From Camillea tinctor (taxonomy: Eukaryota > Ascomycota > Sordariomycetes > Xylariales > Xylariaceae): a DNA stretch of 64,000 bases. The translations under genes were made by a program, and so were the position numbers. The stretch covers positions 248,001-312,000 of the forward strand of contig MU394072.1 of assembly GCA_022578605.1 (NCBI GenBank). Reading direction: 5' to 3'. This document shows, piece after piece, positions 1 through 11,451 of this stretch. A model generated the notes under the pieces. The model was not told where the DNA came from and made no database searches. It was given only the letters and a program-made list of their open reading frames with translations. The first letter of the stretch is position 1; each line of letters opens with the position of its first letter.

Positions 1-766
1 AGTACGATTTAAGAACCTGTCTTCCCCCTTTTCTATTTTGTGTGGTTTTCGTAAGTGTTCGTTCAAGCGCAGAGAGCGCCGATTTGCTGGGATGAAAGAA
101 GGTCGACGAATGGGGTCTGTCAAACTTGCGTACATATGCAAATGTTGTGTAATCAAAGTAGGTATTGTATGTAGTGTAGCGAAGAGCTTGCGACATGGAA
201 CAGCGTCACATCATTTTGCATCCCGATCTCGCCCTAGTAACCGACTGCAATGAGTTGTTGTAATGTTGCTGCAGGTGCGCCTGATCTTCAGCTACTCCGG
301 GCCAATCATCACGACGCGCTCAGAGCTGGGTCTCCTGAATGGGCGGCCTGTGTGGACTCTTTCGTCTCAAAGGATGAGTTACCCCTTCTCGTGGGCATCC
401 TTGCTGGGTTATACACAACTCACTCACCTTGACCGGAGAAACCGACTAACTATATACTTAATAACCGTTCCCTCCTGAGAGGGTTCGTGAGGTGAACCCA
501 CCCTAGACTTTTACTGTTCACTTCTATCTTATTAGCTTGTTATGCGGTAGCCTGATATCCCTTGCCAATTGAGCGGATACTAGACCGCTGTCGCTTGCTC
601 ACCGCCGGGTCCTGGACTAAGAAAGGAGTGGCTGACTGGCTCGACTGGAGGCTTTATTTTTACCGCTGCTCCCGTTGAAGCAGAGAGGTCAAAGAACTTT
701 AGTTATTCACCACATCCTACCTCGACCCTACGTACGCTCTACCACGGGAGAGCTTTTCGAGTCACA
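1..766. other. Intergenic / leader, no gene seen
   Basis: I see no convincing coding region. Open stretches are under 75 codons and overlap each other in different frames. The last part is the probable promoter and 5' leader of the gene that starts at 767. The neighbouring gene to the left, if any, lies outside the window. Confidence 0.5.
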
Positions 767-2569
767 ATGGCAGTCGAAATCGTTACCATTGTCAACCAAT
801 CTGGCAAAGTCATCAGCAATGTAAGTTACAGTGCAAGGGACAGACTTTACTTCACCCCCTGTCTCTTTTTTTCCCTTTAGCTACCTAGAGATGCCCCACC
901 GAAATTCATTCGGAGCTTTATTTTATTCTATTTTGTTCCTTCAAATCGATGAGTATCATAGCTATTTCAACTGAGCTTGGTTACAACAATATGAAGCATA
1001 CACTTTGCTAATAAGATACGTATATTACAATAGGGCAAACATATATTGAATGTTCTCAAAGAGGCCAGAGCCACTTATCAGGAGAAGAAAGCAGCCCTTA
1101 AGGCGGAACGCGCCATCAGACGCAGCCATACGTTTGACGTAGCCGCCGAACCTAGATATGACGATGCGGTTGATCATGGACTTATTGGCTGGCAACAACG
1201 GTCATCCTTCGACGACGGTGCTTCCCGGGCCTCATCTCGTAGGAGCCATCGCTCTCGAAGCTCGAAGCACCGTTCCGTATCAGAATCAAGACCGGCATTG
1301 ACTGAGGGCAACCTAAAATCTCACTCTGAAGTCTCATCTACGGCCCCTTCACGAGTCCCTTCGGTATACAAATCTTCTCACGGAGAGAATGCGCTCAGAG
1401 CGATGCCTACCCACCTGGAGGAGTCTGAGGAGCTGGTCCCTGCAAGAAAGAGTGTATATATGCACGGGTCAAGGTCCGATACGTCAATTCAGCAGCATGG
1501 TGGAAAACCTAAGAAGGATATTGATATGAACTTGGCATATGGCGATCTCCCTCCTGACCTAGAAGAGAGGGTTGACCTCGATCCAGTGTACAAGTCGGAG
1601 GAGAAAGAGCAGGAAGCAGAGGACCTTATTGACAAGATTGAGAATATCCTGACAGAAGCCCACTGTATGCATCATACCGCTACCCACATTATCCAGCACT
1701 TGCAAGACAACCCAGAAGCTGCTGCCGCCGTGGCGCTCGCACTCGCCGAGCTTTCGGCTCTCCTTGGGAAAATGTCGCCATCTTTCCTCGGCATCCTGAA
1801 GGGAGGAAGCCCCGCTATCTTCGCTTTACTCGCGAGTCCTCAGTTCCTTATCGCAGCCGGCGTGACTGTCGGAGTAACGGTGGTTATGTTTGGTGGTTGG
1901 AAGATCATCAAGCGGATTCAGGAGGGTCAGGAGGCTAATGCGAGGCGGCCGATGGCTTTCAGCGCGCAAACGCAAGCGCCAAGCGAAGCGGAATACCCGC
2001 CATCCGAGGTCAGCCAGGGATTCGACGAGGCCCTCGTCGTCGAGGAGGAGCTAAGTTCGATCGAGACGTGGCGGCGGGGTATCGCACCATTCGGCGAAGA
2101 CGAGGTGGCCGACCTGGAACTGATCAGCCCCGAAGCCGACCGTGCTATGCGAGGCGATGACGCGCGGAGCATTCGCACGAGCCGGACGCACAAGACCTCC
2201 AAGACGTCGAAGACGAGCAAGTCGCACAAGTCAAGCAAGTCTCACCGGACCCGGAGGGACAGTGTTATCGATGCGGACGACGACGTCCCTGAACGCAAGA
2301 GTTCCCACCGGTCCAAGGCGCGAGACGATGTGAGCGAGTCAGGCAGTCATCGGAGCCACCGCAGCCATCGCACCGAAAAGACGGAGCGCAGCTCGAAGCC
2401 GAAGCGTAGCGAGCGGGTTGAACTTAGAGCCATCGAAGATGGCCACAAGGACAAGGATAGCTCATTCGAGTCAGTTGTGCGACCGAAGAAGGACTCTATG
2501 CTCAAGTCCTTATTCAAGAAAATGAAGGACCACGATGAGAGGCAGCGAGTATCGTCAGTGGTGCGGTAA
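767..2569 (+). CDS. Ser/Lys/His-rich protein with one hydrophobic segment, unknown function
   Basis: Two exons, 767-820 and 1034-2569, give 529 aa. The intron has GTAAGT and TAG ends, and the short first exon (MAVEIVTIVNQSGK...) is needed because the long frame has no ATG at its start. Residues 1-55 are a basic, helical leader. Residues 80-130 are rich in Ser, Arg and His. Residues 205-245 look like an acidic helix. About residues 288-305 form one hydrophobic segment (LIAAGVTVGVTVVMFGGW) followed by KIIKRIQ, so a single membrane anchor is likely. The C-terminal third is low complexity, with SKTSKTSK- and SHRSHRSHR-type repeats. I recognise this as a type of hypothetical protein found in filamentous ascomycetes but know no function for it. 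The Ser/Lys tail could be a phosphorylation or nucleic-acid/membrane contact region; that is inference. Confidence 0.8.
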
Positions 2570-4678
2570 ATGCGAGTTGTTTCTTTTTGTTTTGTGTTTC
2601 TCACCGCGCACTTTCAAAGCATTCAGGTATAAGGGGGTTTATTGGGACGGTTCTAGGAGTTTTGGGGGAATATAGGGATATAGGACGCAAAGCAATTTAG
2701 TCAAATGAGAGAGGTTCATGTACAGTACGATGTTCATTGGATGAATGTCAATTATAGATCATGTGAAAATAAATCACAACCGAATATAGGCTTCTACAAG
2801 TCTTCTCCCCGGTTCTTTCGATCCCGCTTCCCCCTTTTCATCGCCCCTGGTATGACTAGCAGCTAGTAAGCTTGCTTCACTGTGAGGAATCAGCCGCAAT
2901 GCCTCTCCCTCGACCCCCTGATTTAGGTAACATAGTGTGGTGTAGTATTTTTCGATTTGGTTCTTACCACCAGACCGATTAGGCCATTACCACTAATTAC
3001 CGGTATACGAGGCTTCTAGTACTGGTGCTAATTTCAAAGCTTAGTCGAAGCGGGCGGGTAAACACCCGCCACGACTATTAGCGTGAAGAAACACGTACAC
3101 TAGGTCCTACGAGATAGTTGGAATAAGGCTGAACACATATTTAGGGAGATGCAGATGATTATTGATGTCTTTTATATGTCAGAAAAGAGAAGGGAAATAT
3201 ACTAGACTTAGTTGGATTATTAATCCTTCTTGTATAGTCGCGTGAGTATTATTAGTATTGGACTTTCGAGCATCGTTATGGGTCAAGCTGAAGCTTTTCG
3301 CAACGCAACTAACATCCGATCACAAGTTAGATCATCCTTCTGCCGTGGCATAGCCGCAGAAGCCGCTTCAGCTTCTGTACCCGTGCGGCCCAGTCTAGTC
3401 TTCTATACTGTATAGTTACATATTCGCAACGCGGTGATTTATTTTTATTTGTTTTCTCGTTCCTGATCCATTCCTATAGGCTCTTGACTTGGCTAGACTA
3501 TATCCGGCTACATTAGAGTGAGCAATGTATCCAGGTTGGTAACGCGGTGGTGGAGTATCATTGGTAGACACGTACGACCATACGCAGTCATCATGGTTAT
3601 ACGCATATGATTTTTTTTCTTCTTCTTTTGGCTTCCTGCTATATTAACGAGAGTGTTTCAGGGACATCGATCCTTGGAACCCGCTAACAGGGATTAAGGG
3701 GCGTACCTCATGGCTTGCGCCACTGACTGAGGAATTTTTGAGCCGCCTCTTAAAATTCTTTATTTTTCTTTTCATCATCGTCAAGAATTCCACTGATGTC
3801 GATGAGCTTCAAAATAGCATTCAAGAGTGGTGATTCGAAGTTTAGAAGCCCTACACTAGCTGGACCTCTGTAATTTGAACAAGTACGGGGGCAAAAACAG
3901 GGTCATCCAAGAAAATGCTCGGGCAATACCACCCCATGAGACATGGGAGGTCCAAAGGCATACTACCCTTGATCGCCAAGTGCCTAGAATAGGAGCTACA
4001 CACGTAGTCCACAGCATACAATTCGTCAAATATTCGACGAGCGTAATTCTAATTGGTCCGATTTGGATGATTCTCCGTTTCAACCTGACTGCATGCAAAG
4101 CTTCTAGTATCAGGGGCTTTTTGAGAGGATTGAGAGGATGGTGGGAGGGACAAAAAAAAAGGTCTCAACCCCGTCAGGGGCTTGCAGGGTCCTTCGTAAT
4201 GTGAAGTTGGTGAGCCGTCGGCTCGTGAAGGTAGTATATATTAAAAAAACGAGATATCCTCTCCACTTAGAATATGGGGTCCTGAAGTCTTGGTAAAGGT
4301 TCTGGAACCATACAGCAAGTCCTACGGCTCCATCTTCATTGCATATCATTTTCCAATATAAGCGCTCGTTCATCTTTCATCTTCAGGTGGCCTTGTCTTT
4401 TTACATTTTCTTCCCAGCCGACCCGCCTCGAGTGAACTGTTCAGTCAACCATCGTTCACATTTATACATAAGTAAACCGGGGTTGCGAGCTTTCGTAGCC
4501 TATCCTTTCGTCTACTGGGTTTATTTCTCATTCCTTTTAAGTTTCGGATCGTCGCTGGTCTTAGCTTCTCTTCTTTTACACTACCCATCGATCCTCCAGT
4601 CTTCCGTGGTACGGAGGTCCTATGAGAAGTCGAAAATCTCCCCCGCTTTACGATCTTTAAGAACCATACATACACGCG
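2570..4678. other. 2.1 kb intergenic, no gene seen
   Basis: No reading frame here resembles a known protein; the longest (about 130 codons near 4339-4725) runs into the first exon of the next gene in another frame. The stretch holds a GC-rich hairpin at 3053-3070, a 9-base inverted pair (AGCTGAAGC near 3288 and GCTTCAGCT near 3367), several pyrimidine tracts, and the promoter of the bestrophin-like gene. Confidence 0.5.
3053..3070. repeat. Perfect 7-bp inverted repeat (GGCGGGT-AAAC-ACCCGCC)
   Basis: The arms 3053-3059 and 3064-3070 are exact reverse complements around a 4-nt loop, in an otherwise AT-rich spacer. Function is unknown; a 7-bp stem can occur by chance. Confidence 0.6.
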
Positions 4679-6332
4679 ATGTCCGAGGAAGGCGGCGGGA
4701 TAACCGTGCATACGGCTGTCGGTGATTCGTACACGGGTCATCACGACCGGATCGAGAAGCAGAACGTGCGAAATGACGACTACCCAGTTTCTCCACAACG
4801 TACCACGATGACCCCGAACCCTTTTAGCAGGAGAAACACGAGCATAGATCTAGATGACTATTTCGTACGTAAAACATGCGATAAATATACTATTCATAAA
4901 AGCACATCCTCTCAATTGGTGCGTGTAGCCTTTAACTAACAACTGTGGGTTTTCTTGCATAGTCTGGTCCTCGAGATATTGCGAAACATTCGAAATGGCC
5001 TCTTTTTATGCAACTCCACGGCAGCATTCTGCCCAAGATGGTAGTTCCGCTCCTCGCCGTAGCTTGCTGGGCGAGCTTGATAACGGCTATATCTATGAAA
5101 GTCCCTGGTGTCAACCTCGGAATCAGCAATATCCTTCTTACAATTACGGGTTTTGTCGTGGGTTTGGGTCTTTCGTTCCGCAGTTCCACGGCCTATGAAC
5201 GTTATGCGGAAGGGAGAAGGTTCTGGGGTCAGCTTATTCTGACTTCCCAGACGCTTGGTCGTGTATATTGGTTACACGCTAACGAGCGCCCTGAGTTCTC
5301 AAAGAAGGATCTGCTCGGGAAGCTGTAAGTTAGGATCCAGGGACTCCCGTCTTGACCGCGGGAGATATCTATATTTTTAGGGGTGATTTACTAATGAATC
5401 CCAATAGGACGGCGTTGAACCTTCTCATTGCATATGCCGTTTCCCTGAAACACAGGTTGCGATTCGAGCCCTATGCTGATTATGAAGATCTCTCAGAGCT
5501 CATTGATCACTTGGACACGTTTGCGAAGGCGGCTACGGCTGAGGGTGCAATTAAGCCTAGGCAAAGCGGCATGTTCAAGGCAGTGGGCGAGAACCTGGGT
5601 TTGTCATTCGCAACGTCGAATCCCCGCAAAACAATGAAGCGCGCGCAAATGCCTCTCGGTAACCTTCCTCTCGAAATCCTCTGCTACCTTACTGCATACA
5701 CGGACGAGCTTGTTGGAAACGGCCAGCTCACCGTACCGATGCAACAGACCCTTGCCTGTAAGTTGTTGCTGAATACCAAATGGGATAACCCTTGCTAACC
5801 TGAATACCACCTAGACAACGGCCTCCAGGCTCTCAACGACGTGATGGTCAACGTGGAACGTGTGCTTAACACCCCGCTGCCCATTGCGTACGCGATCGCC
5901 ATCTCGCAGATCACTTGGCTCTACGTATTCCTGCTTCCCTTCCAGCTGATCTTAACCCTGGGATGGGTGACGATCCCCGCGACGGTAGCAGCATCTTACA
6001 TCATCCTGGGTATTTTCTTCATCGGCCACGAGGTCGAGAACCCGTTCGGTAACGACGTCAACGACCTGCCGCTCGAGCTCTTCTGCCAGCAGATCGTCCA
6101 GGACATGGAGACCATCTCGGCCCGCCCCAAGGCCCGCATGGCTGACTTCGTCGAGAACCCCCGCAACAAGGTCCTATACCCCTTTAGTGAGAGCACCTAC
6201 GGCGTCTGGGCCCAGCGTCCTGAGTCCGTTATCCGCTCCACCCTGCGTAGACGACCCTACGCCAACTATGACAAGACCGTAGGGGGCTCAACAACGGGGG
6301 GCAACTCGGTTCAGACAGGCGAGGCTGTCTGA
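4679..6332 (+). CDS. Bestrophin-family (UPF0187/RFP-TM) anion channel
   Basis: Four exons, 4679-4864, 4963-5324, 5408-5757 and 5815-6332, give 471 aa; all introns are 57-98 nt with GT-AG ends, and intron 1 has a clear CTAAC branch site. The family forms pentameric Cl-/anion channels; fungal members are poorly studied. Seen: a polar N-terminus (1-62), two hydrophobic segments around residues 75-125 (MVVPLLAVACWASLITA; NILLTITGFVVGLGLSF), then the family signature FRSSTAYERYAEGRRFWG at the end of the second, a helical middle, and two more membrane segments (PIAYAIAISQITWLYVFLL; VTIPATVAASYIILGIFFI). The C-terminal motif HEVENPFGNDVNDLP, near the last segment, is typical of the family. The long Ser/Thr-rich tail is probably cytosolic. 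Which membrane it sits in cannot be read from the sequence. Confidence 0.92.
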
Positions 6333-6980
6333 TGCTGAGAAGCAATAGTCTATCTATGATATCAGCAACACTCGCGACTCTCTATTAAGTCAAGCGGCCC
6401 AACTTCAAAAATACGCGCCTGTATATATATTATTAGCCTCGGTTTATTCATTTTAATCGGTTTTATGTTTTATTATGTATTTTTTTAAACAAAAAATAAG
6501 GAACGGACTGCATATTAGTGGGTGTGGATTTATTGCTTTTAGCCCTTTAGTTTGGTTTTCGAAAATAGGTTATACATACATTTTTTAACATGTTAGACAA
6601 GTTATACAATCAGGTTTGGCAGAATAGGGGTAGTTGAAGAACATCAAAAAGTAACTCGATTTTAAATCTTTCTTGTCCCTCTCCAACAGGTTTTCTTTAT
6701 TTTTTCCTTATGGTTTCGAGTTTGGCAACTTAGGATCTCACTACTTATTCTTGTTTCCTGGTGGAGCGAGATATGTACAACTATATACTTTGGGAACTAG
6801 GTATTATATTGAGTATAGTAACACACGCAGATGTTAAGGCTGTAAATATATGCTATAGATATTCTCATGCGTTTTCAACTATCCCAAAATCAAGTATTTT
6901 TGTGAGAAGCTCTTTATATTAACGCTAGCTAGGAAAGTTGTATTCATTATCGTATTAACCTCCAACCCGTAGCCCCTTTC
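6333..6980. other. AT-rich spacer between convergent genes
   Basis: Lies between the stops of the bestrophin-like gene (plus) and the VWA-RBR gene (minus), so it should hold both 3' UTRs and polyadenylation sites. No reading frame of note. Confidence 0.6.
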
Positions 6981-9900
6981 TTAATAATCTTCGATATCAC
7001 TCTCATATTCCTCCGCATCCAACCCACCGTACCAGCCTCCATGCTCTTCCGACATGTGCACATATATCTTCTCTTCAGGAACCTTGAGCCCACAGAAGAA
7101 ACACCAATGCGCATCGCACCCGGGAACCGCGCACTGGATATGATCGCAACCCCCCAGCTTCTCCGTCGGCGTCCCACAACCCGGACACTCCTTAATCCTC
7201 ATCACCCCCGCTGCACCACTACCACCCCCTCCCCTCCTCCCCCTACACTCATCGCATCGCCACCGCCTCACCTCCTCCGGCGCCCCCTGCGCACACACCC
7301 GTTCGGCGAACCGCCGCGCAACCCCACAATCATCGCACCACGCATAAACCCACGTCCCCGCCTCCGCTACCGCCTCGCGCAGGTTCCCGAGCAGCGCCAC
7401 CTCCCGCGGGATAGCCCCCGCCGCCGGCCGCCGCCGGCAGAACGGGCAGCTCAGCGCCGCCACGCTGATCAGCCGCCCCCGCGCGTTCAGCCCGTACCAC
7501 TGCTCCCGGCAGCCCGCGCAGATCGGCTGCTTGCACCCGGCGCGCCCGCACGCCGACCCGAGCAGCGCGCGCTTCGCTACGGAGCCGAAGCACAGGCTGC
7601 AGGTGCCGGACTCGGCGCGGCGCCGGGAGATCCACCCCGACAGCGCGGCGAGGATGGCGGGCACGTTGCGGATGGGCTTGCCGTCGTGGGTGAGCGTGAG
7701 GGGGGTGGGGGAGCGGGGTAGGACTTCGACTTTGGAGGCGAAGTCCGCGGTGCCGGCGCTGGTGATGGTCTTGAAGAGGGAGCGCGCGCCGAAGGGATCC
7801 GCGAGCTTGGAGTCGGTGTTGCGGAGCAGCCAGGCGGTGCCGTTTTCCCGGGAGAGGGCTTGCGGCGTGGTGTCGACGCTGATGATGGTCTCGCGGCCGC
7901 TGGTGCAGGCTGGGCACTGGAACGAGGCGGCGGAGAAGTTCGCGGGGCGGTACTCGGGGGGCCAGATCATGCGGTTGAGACACTTGGTGCATTCGACGCA
8001 TGGTGCGGTCTTGGGCTCCCCCTTGCTCTTGGGGGCATGCCCGGCCTGGCGGCAGTAGTGGCACTTTGGTCGTACGTTGAGCGAGGATGTGTCGTATACG
8101 ACGTATTGCGCACGGCAGCTAGAGATATTGCATTCTACCCAGGTCGCCTCGGTGGACTCTATGGTGTCTTGAGATACGTTAAGCTGGATGACTTGCTGCT
8201 TGGTTGTGGTGCTGTTGAACACGCTATCAGGAGAGATACAGATACCGCAAATGTTATTCTTTGCCATTATTGTAACCGAGCGAGGGTATTTGCAAGAACG
8301 GCAAAGAGCTAGGGGTCCAATAGGGACTTTGGTCTTCTCTGGCTGCCAGCCAATCTGTGCTTGGAAGGTAGTTGACATGTTGGCTTTCAGCATGCTGTAG
8401 TCGACTAAGCGCTCGAATAGCTGGCGGTCGTCAGAGCTCAAGAATGAAGCATCCTGTGGAATATCACCTTGAACCTCCCCGGCTTTGCGGCGCGTTTCGA
8501 AGCTCCTATCGGCATCCAGAATCAGAGCAAGGCAGCTGGTGTTCCAAGTCTCTGGGATCTCCAGATTATTCCACTGCTTGCTCCAGTTGATCATTTCAGC
8601 ATCGGCTATGGTCATCAGCGGTTGTATGCCCATTTTGATGCTCAACGCGGCTAGCAGGGCGGCTGGTCGTGCTGCTATCTTCGTTCCAGGAATAATAGCA
8701 TGTAGAAGAATCTTCCAAAACAGTCTCTTGTACTTCTCTTGTGCCAAAGCTAGAGGAATTTGAGGAATCTCTCCTTCAGCCATAGCCTTGATATGGGCTG
8801 GCATGGCGTCCTCCGAGGCTACGTAGGTTAGGCGTGTTAGCACACGCCCCAGGCGCCGAAGAATCCGGTAATCGCATGATCTACCGATTTCTAAGAGCTC
8901 ATCGCGTGTGAACGATGAGATAGGCCGCCCAGTTTGGTCATCTTGATTAGCATCTTCTTCCTCGTCTTGAGGGGCACTCCAGTCTTCCGTTGGGTCTAAG
9001 AAGACGCAAGGATATCGGTCTTCCTTGGCTACATCACTGATTATTCCGTTTATCTCCGCTTTATAGTCATACGATTCGGCTAGCCAGACCTTCATTTTTT
9101 GTTTCTCCTCATAGTCAGAAATGCGTTCCACGCTGCTGCCGAATTGTGTAATAAGAGTGTCCCGGGCGGCGTTGGTTCGGTCGTTACAGACAGCACGCCA
9201 TAAACTCCCAAACACCGGATTGACAGCTATGGACAAGACATCTTCCTCAACAATTCTCCCGAGGTGCTCGGCGGCTATAGCCCGATACCTCTCGTCTGTG
9301 GCGTATCTCTTAGAGAAGTCCTGTACCGGAGAAGCTCTCGGGATGATGCAGGTTCTCAGCTCGTTGTCGTCGACCCCGCGTGCTACAATGTTCTGGCTGA
9401 CAGTTGTTCGTAAATCTGTGTTGTCGACGGATAAGAAATATGGTTGTGCAGTTGGGTCGTCTTCATCTTTAACTTGATCTATTTTGGAAGTGTCACCGTA
9501 TTCCTTGATCCTAGCGTAAAGGTCCGAACTGGCTCCTGACTTGTGGACACCCAGCCAAGCAAGAATGATTGACATCGTCAATACGCTTATTTGACGCGGG
9601 CTTGGGTACGAGAGCTCGAAGCAGGATCCTCGCGTCTCGTGACACATGAACACGTAGGGACTGCATATGTCGACACTACCGCTGCCTATAACGGCAAATA
9701 CCTGTGCCTGTTTCTCTCCCTTCTGTATGGTTCGCACTGCAGACACCCAGTCGACGAACAAGGAGCTAGTTACCCCGTAGCCACCACCGGATAGGAATGT
9801 TCTTTCCTTCTCGCGGTTGGCGTGGGTATTCCAAGGCATATGGGGAGATGCATCCGTATAGAGCACGACTAGAGTCTTCGCGTCGGGACGCATGACTGAG

Positions 9901-10214
9901 TATGCTTTGGCAAACCCAGTTTTTACCGCCTCCGGCCAGTCTCCCCCATGGTCTAGCCCTAGACCCTGTGTGAAGCTATATATATCGTCTCGACTGATGT
10001 CCCCATCCTCGCCATACCAACCAGACCACTCAGTTTGCTCCTTGCTCGTGTAATCTCGATAGGCCAAAACGCCTATCCGGGAAAAGGAGGCGGTAAGGTC
10101 AGATACGGCTATGATTCTGGGAATAGATACTCGCAAGGAGGTCAGATAGCTTTGCATTGACCAGGTGGCATCGACCAGGAGCAGAAGGTCGTACTTCGTT
10201 GTAGGCTCCGCCAT
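6981..10214 (-). CDS. VWA domain protein with C-terminal RBR-like (RING-IBR-RING) zinc region, putative E3 ubiquitin ligase
   Basis: One uninterrupted frame, 1077 aa. The N-terminus is a von Willebrand A-type domain (about 5-220): strand LLLLVDATWSM supplies an incomplete MIDAS-like triad (D15, T17, S19), and VVLYTDASP lies near 116-124. The middle (220-660) is helical and unassigned. Zinc pairs follow: CRSC...CGIC near 680, CTKC...CPAC near 770-800, a RING-like block CSLC...CAGC...CPFC at about 872-926, then CDDC...CDEC, and finally CPGCGTPTEKLGGCDHIQC at 1010-1028 with HWCFFCG after it. That last block matches an IBR/Rcat module, where the Cys after GG (C1023) would be the thioester-forming residue in RBR ligases. 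The protein ends in acidic residues (ESDIEDY). RBR enzymes take ubiquitin from an E2 onto this Cys and then onto substrate; the VWA could recruit partners. E3 activity is inference. The 3' part of the gene (about 7100-8050) is much more GC-rich than the rest. Confidence 0.8.
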   Translation of the reverse strand: MAEPTTKYDLLLLVDATWSMQSYLTSLRVSIPRIIAVSDLTASFSRIGVLAYRDYTSKEQTEWSGWYGEDGDISRDDIYSFTQGLGLDHGGDWPEAVKTGFAKAYSVMRPDAKTLVVLYTDASPHMPWNTHANREKERTFLSGGGYGVTSSLFVDWVSAVRTIQKGEKQAQVFAVIGSGSVDICSPYVFMCHETRGSCFELSYPSPRQISVLTMSIILAWLGVHKSGASSDLYARIKEYGDTSKIDQVKDEDDPTAQPYFLSVDNTDLRTTVSQNIVARGVDDNELRTCIIPRASPVQDFSKRYATDERYRAIAAEHLGRIVEEDVLSIAVNPVFGSLWRAVCNDRTNAARDTLITQFGSSVERISDYEEKQKMKVWLAESYDYKAEINGIISDVAKEDRYPCVFLDPTEDWSAPQDEEEDANQDDQTGRPISSFTRDELLEIGRSCDYRILRRLGRVLTRLTYVASEDAMPAHIKAMAEGEIPQIPLALAQEKYKRLFWKILLHAIIPGTKIAARPAALLAALSIKMGIQPLMTIADAEMINWSKQWNNLEIPETWNTSCLALILDADRSFETRRKAGEVQGDIPQDASFLSSDDRQLFERLVDYSMLKANMSTTFQAQIGWQPEKTKVPIGPLALCRSCKYPRSVTIMAKNNICGICISPDSVFNSTTTKQQVIQLNVSQDTIESTEATWVECNISSCRAQYVVYDTSSLNVRPKCHYCRQAGHAPKSKGEPKTAPCVECTKCLNRMIWPPEYRPANFSAASFQCPACTSGRETIISVDTTPQALSRENGTAWLLRNTDSKLADPFGARSLFKTITSAGTADFASKVEVLPRSPTPLTLTHDGKPIRNVPAILAALSGWISRRRAESGTCSLCFGSVAKRALLGSACGRAGCKQPICAGCREQWYGLNARGRLISVAALSCPFCRRRPAAGAIPREVALLGNLREAVAEAGTWVYAWCDDCGVARRFAERVCAQGAPEEVRRWRCDECRGRRGGGGSGAAGVMRIKECPGCGTPTEKLGGCDHIQCAVPGCDAHWCFFCGLKVPEEKIYVHMSEEHGGWYGGLDAEEYESDIEDY

Positions 10215-11451
10215 GATGGGCGAGAGGATATGAGATAGGATAGAGGATTATCCAAGGGATATAAAGGGAGTATAGTAAACGGTAATTTTGGCGAAACCTG
10301 ATTATGGTTTGACTTGCCAGGAGACAGAAACCCGCGGTGATGTAGTGTTCAACACTGTTCACTCAGTTGTACCTAAGTAGTACAATACGAGGAATAAAAG
10401 TAGAAGTTAAAGCTGATGTGTATTTCCCTTGACAAAGCAACAACATTATATACACATTGTATGTTTAACTGTTCACCTACCTAATAGCTGAATCCGGGGT
10501 AAGGGGTTGTTGACTCATGCGGCCAGACCTCAGGTTATGGGGGCCTTGGGTCGTATGTGTTTCGAGTCATCGCCGATATCATCGGAGGTCTATAAAACAT
10601 ATCTGGAAATGGTATGCTTCGTATGAGTTGACTTGGCAAAATATGTGATCTATGTAAGTTTACCCAGCTGTGCCTTATACCTACTTGGTGAGGCTGATAT
10701 ATGTAGTATACCAATGCAACCGCCCTCACCTGGAGGTTGATTCGAGTCGTACGAGGTAAGTTATTGATACTAATAAAACCCGAACTAAATGCAAAATATA
10801 CAGAACAGCATTTATATGGTAGGTTATATGACTAAATTAGCATGATCTGGGGGATATGAGAGCACTTGTCCTCGATTATTGTAGGTTGAGTAAGTAAATG
10901 TCTGTGTAAACATTCCAAAGGCTAGATGCTGTAGCTTAGGGGCTGGGTAGTGAGACAACTTAGCGCTTACTTATAGCACTTACAGCAAAACAGCCAGGCG
11001 TGGTTAGTGTCTTATAGCGTCTGGGTTGCCAGTATACAGATTAGCCAATAGAATTACACTAATGCTCTGTTATTGAATACCATGCGTTACTAGGTTAGGT
11101 CTGTATAGTGGTACGGATTACGTACCTAAGCTGCTAAGGTTACATGCCTAGGAACCTAAACTTCTAATAAGCAAAGGACATGGCCCGGGACTGACCTTTT
11201 TATTCAAGTCACCTACATCATCATTGTGTAAGGCCATGATTTCATCCCCCAATCAGAATCTCATCCCTCACTGAATATACCCAAGTTTGCAGCTTTTAAC
11301 TTACATGCTTCCGAATTCTTGGGTCTAAATGTATCATGCCGGTGGCGTCTTGTTACTACCAAATGCTTTGTCGGCAAAGATATATCCACAGCTTCTTCCC
11401 AGATTGCCATTAAGAATAATCAACTGGTCAAGCTGCTCCTTTCAATGCAAT
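10215..11451. other. Divergent promoter region (VWA-RBR gene / NUDIX-eIF2B gene)
   Basis: 1.2 kb between two divergent start codons. AT-rich, no gene seen. It holds scattered TAGGTA/TACCTA elements that recur in other spacers of this window. Confidence 0.55.

Noticed and set aside
3053..3070. Rho-independent-type terminator
   Set aside because: The window is eukaryotic; the hairpin is not followed by a T run and no gene ends nearby.
7041..8312. Plus-strand frames opposite the VWA-RBR gene
   Set aside because: Pro/Arg/His-rich antisense translations of the GC-rich zinc-finger codons; no family features.
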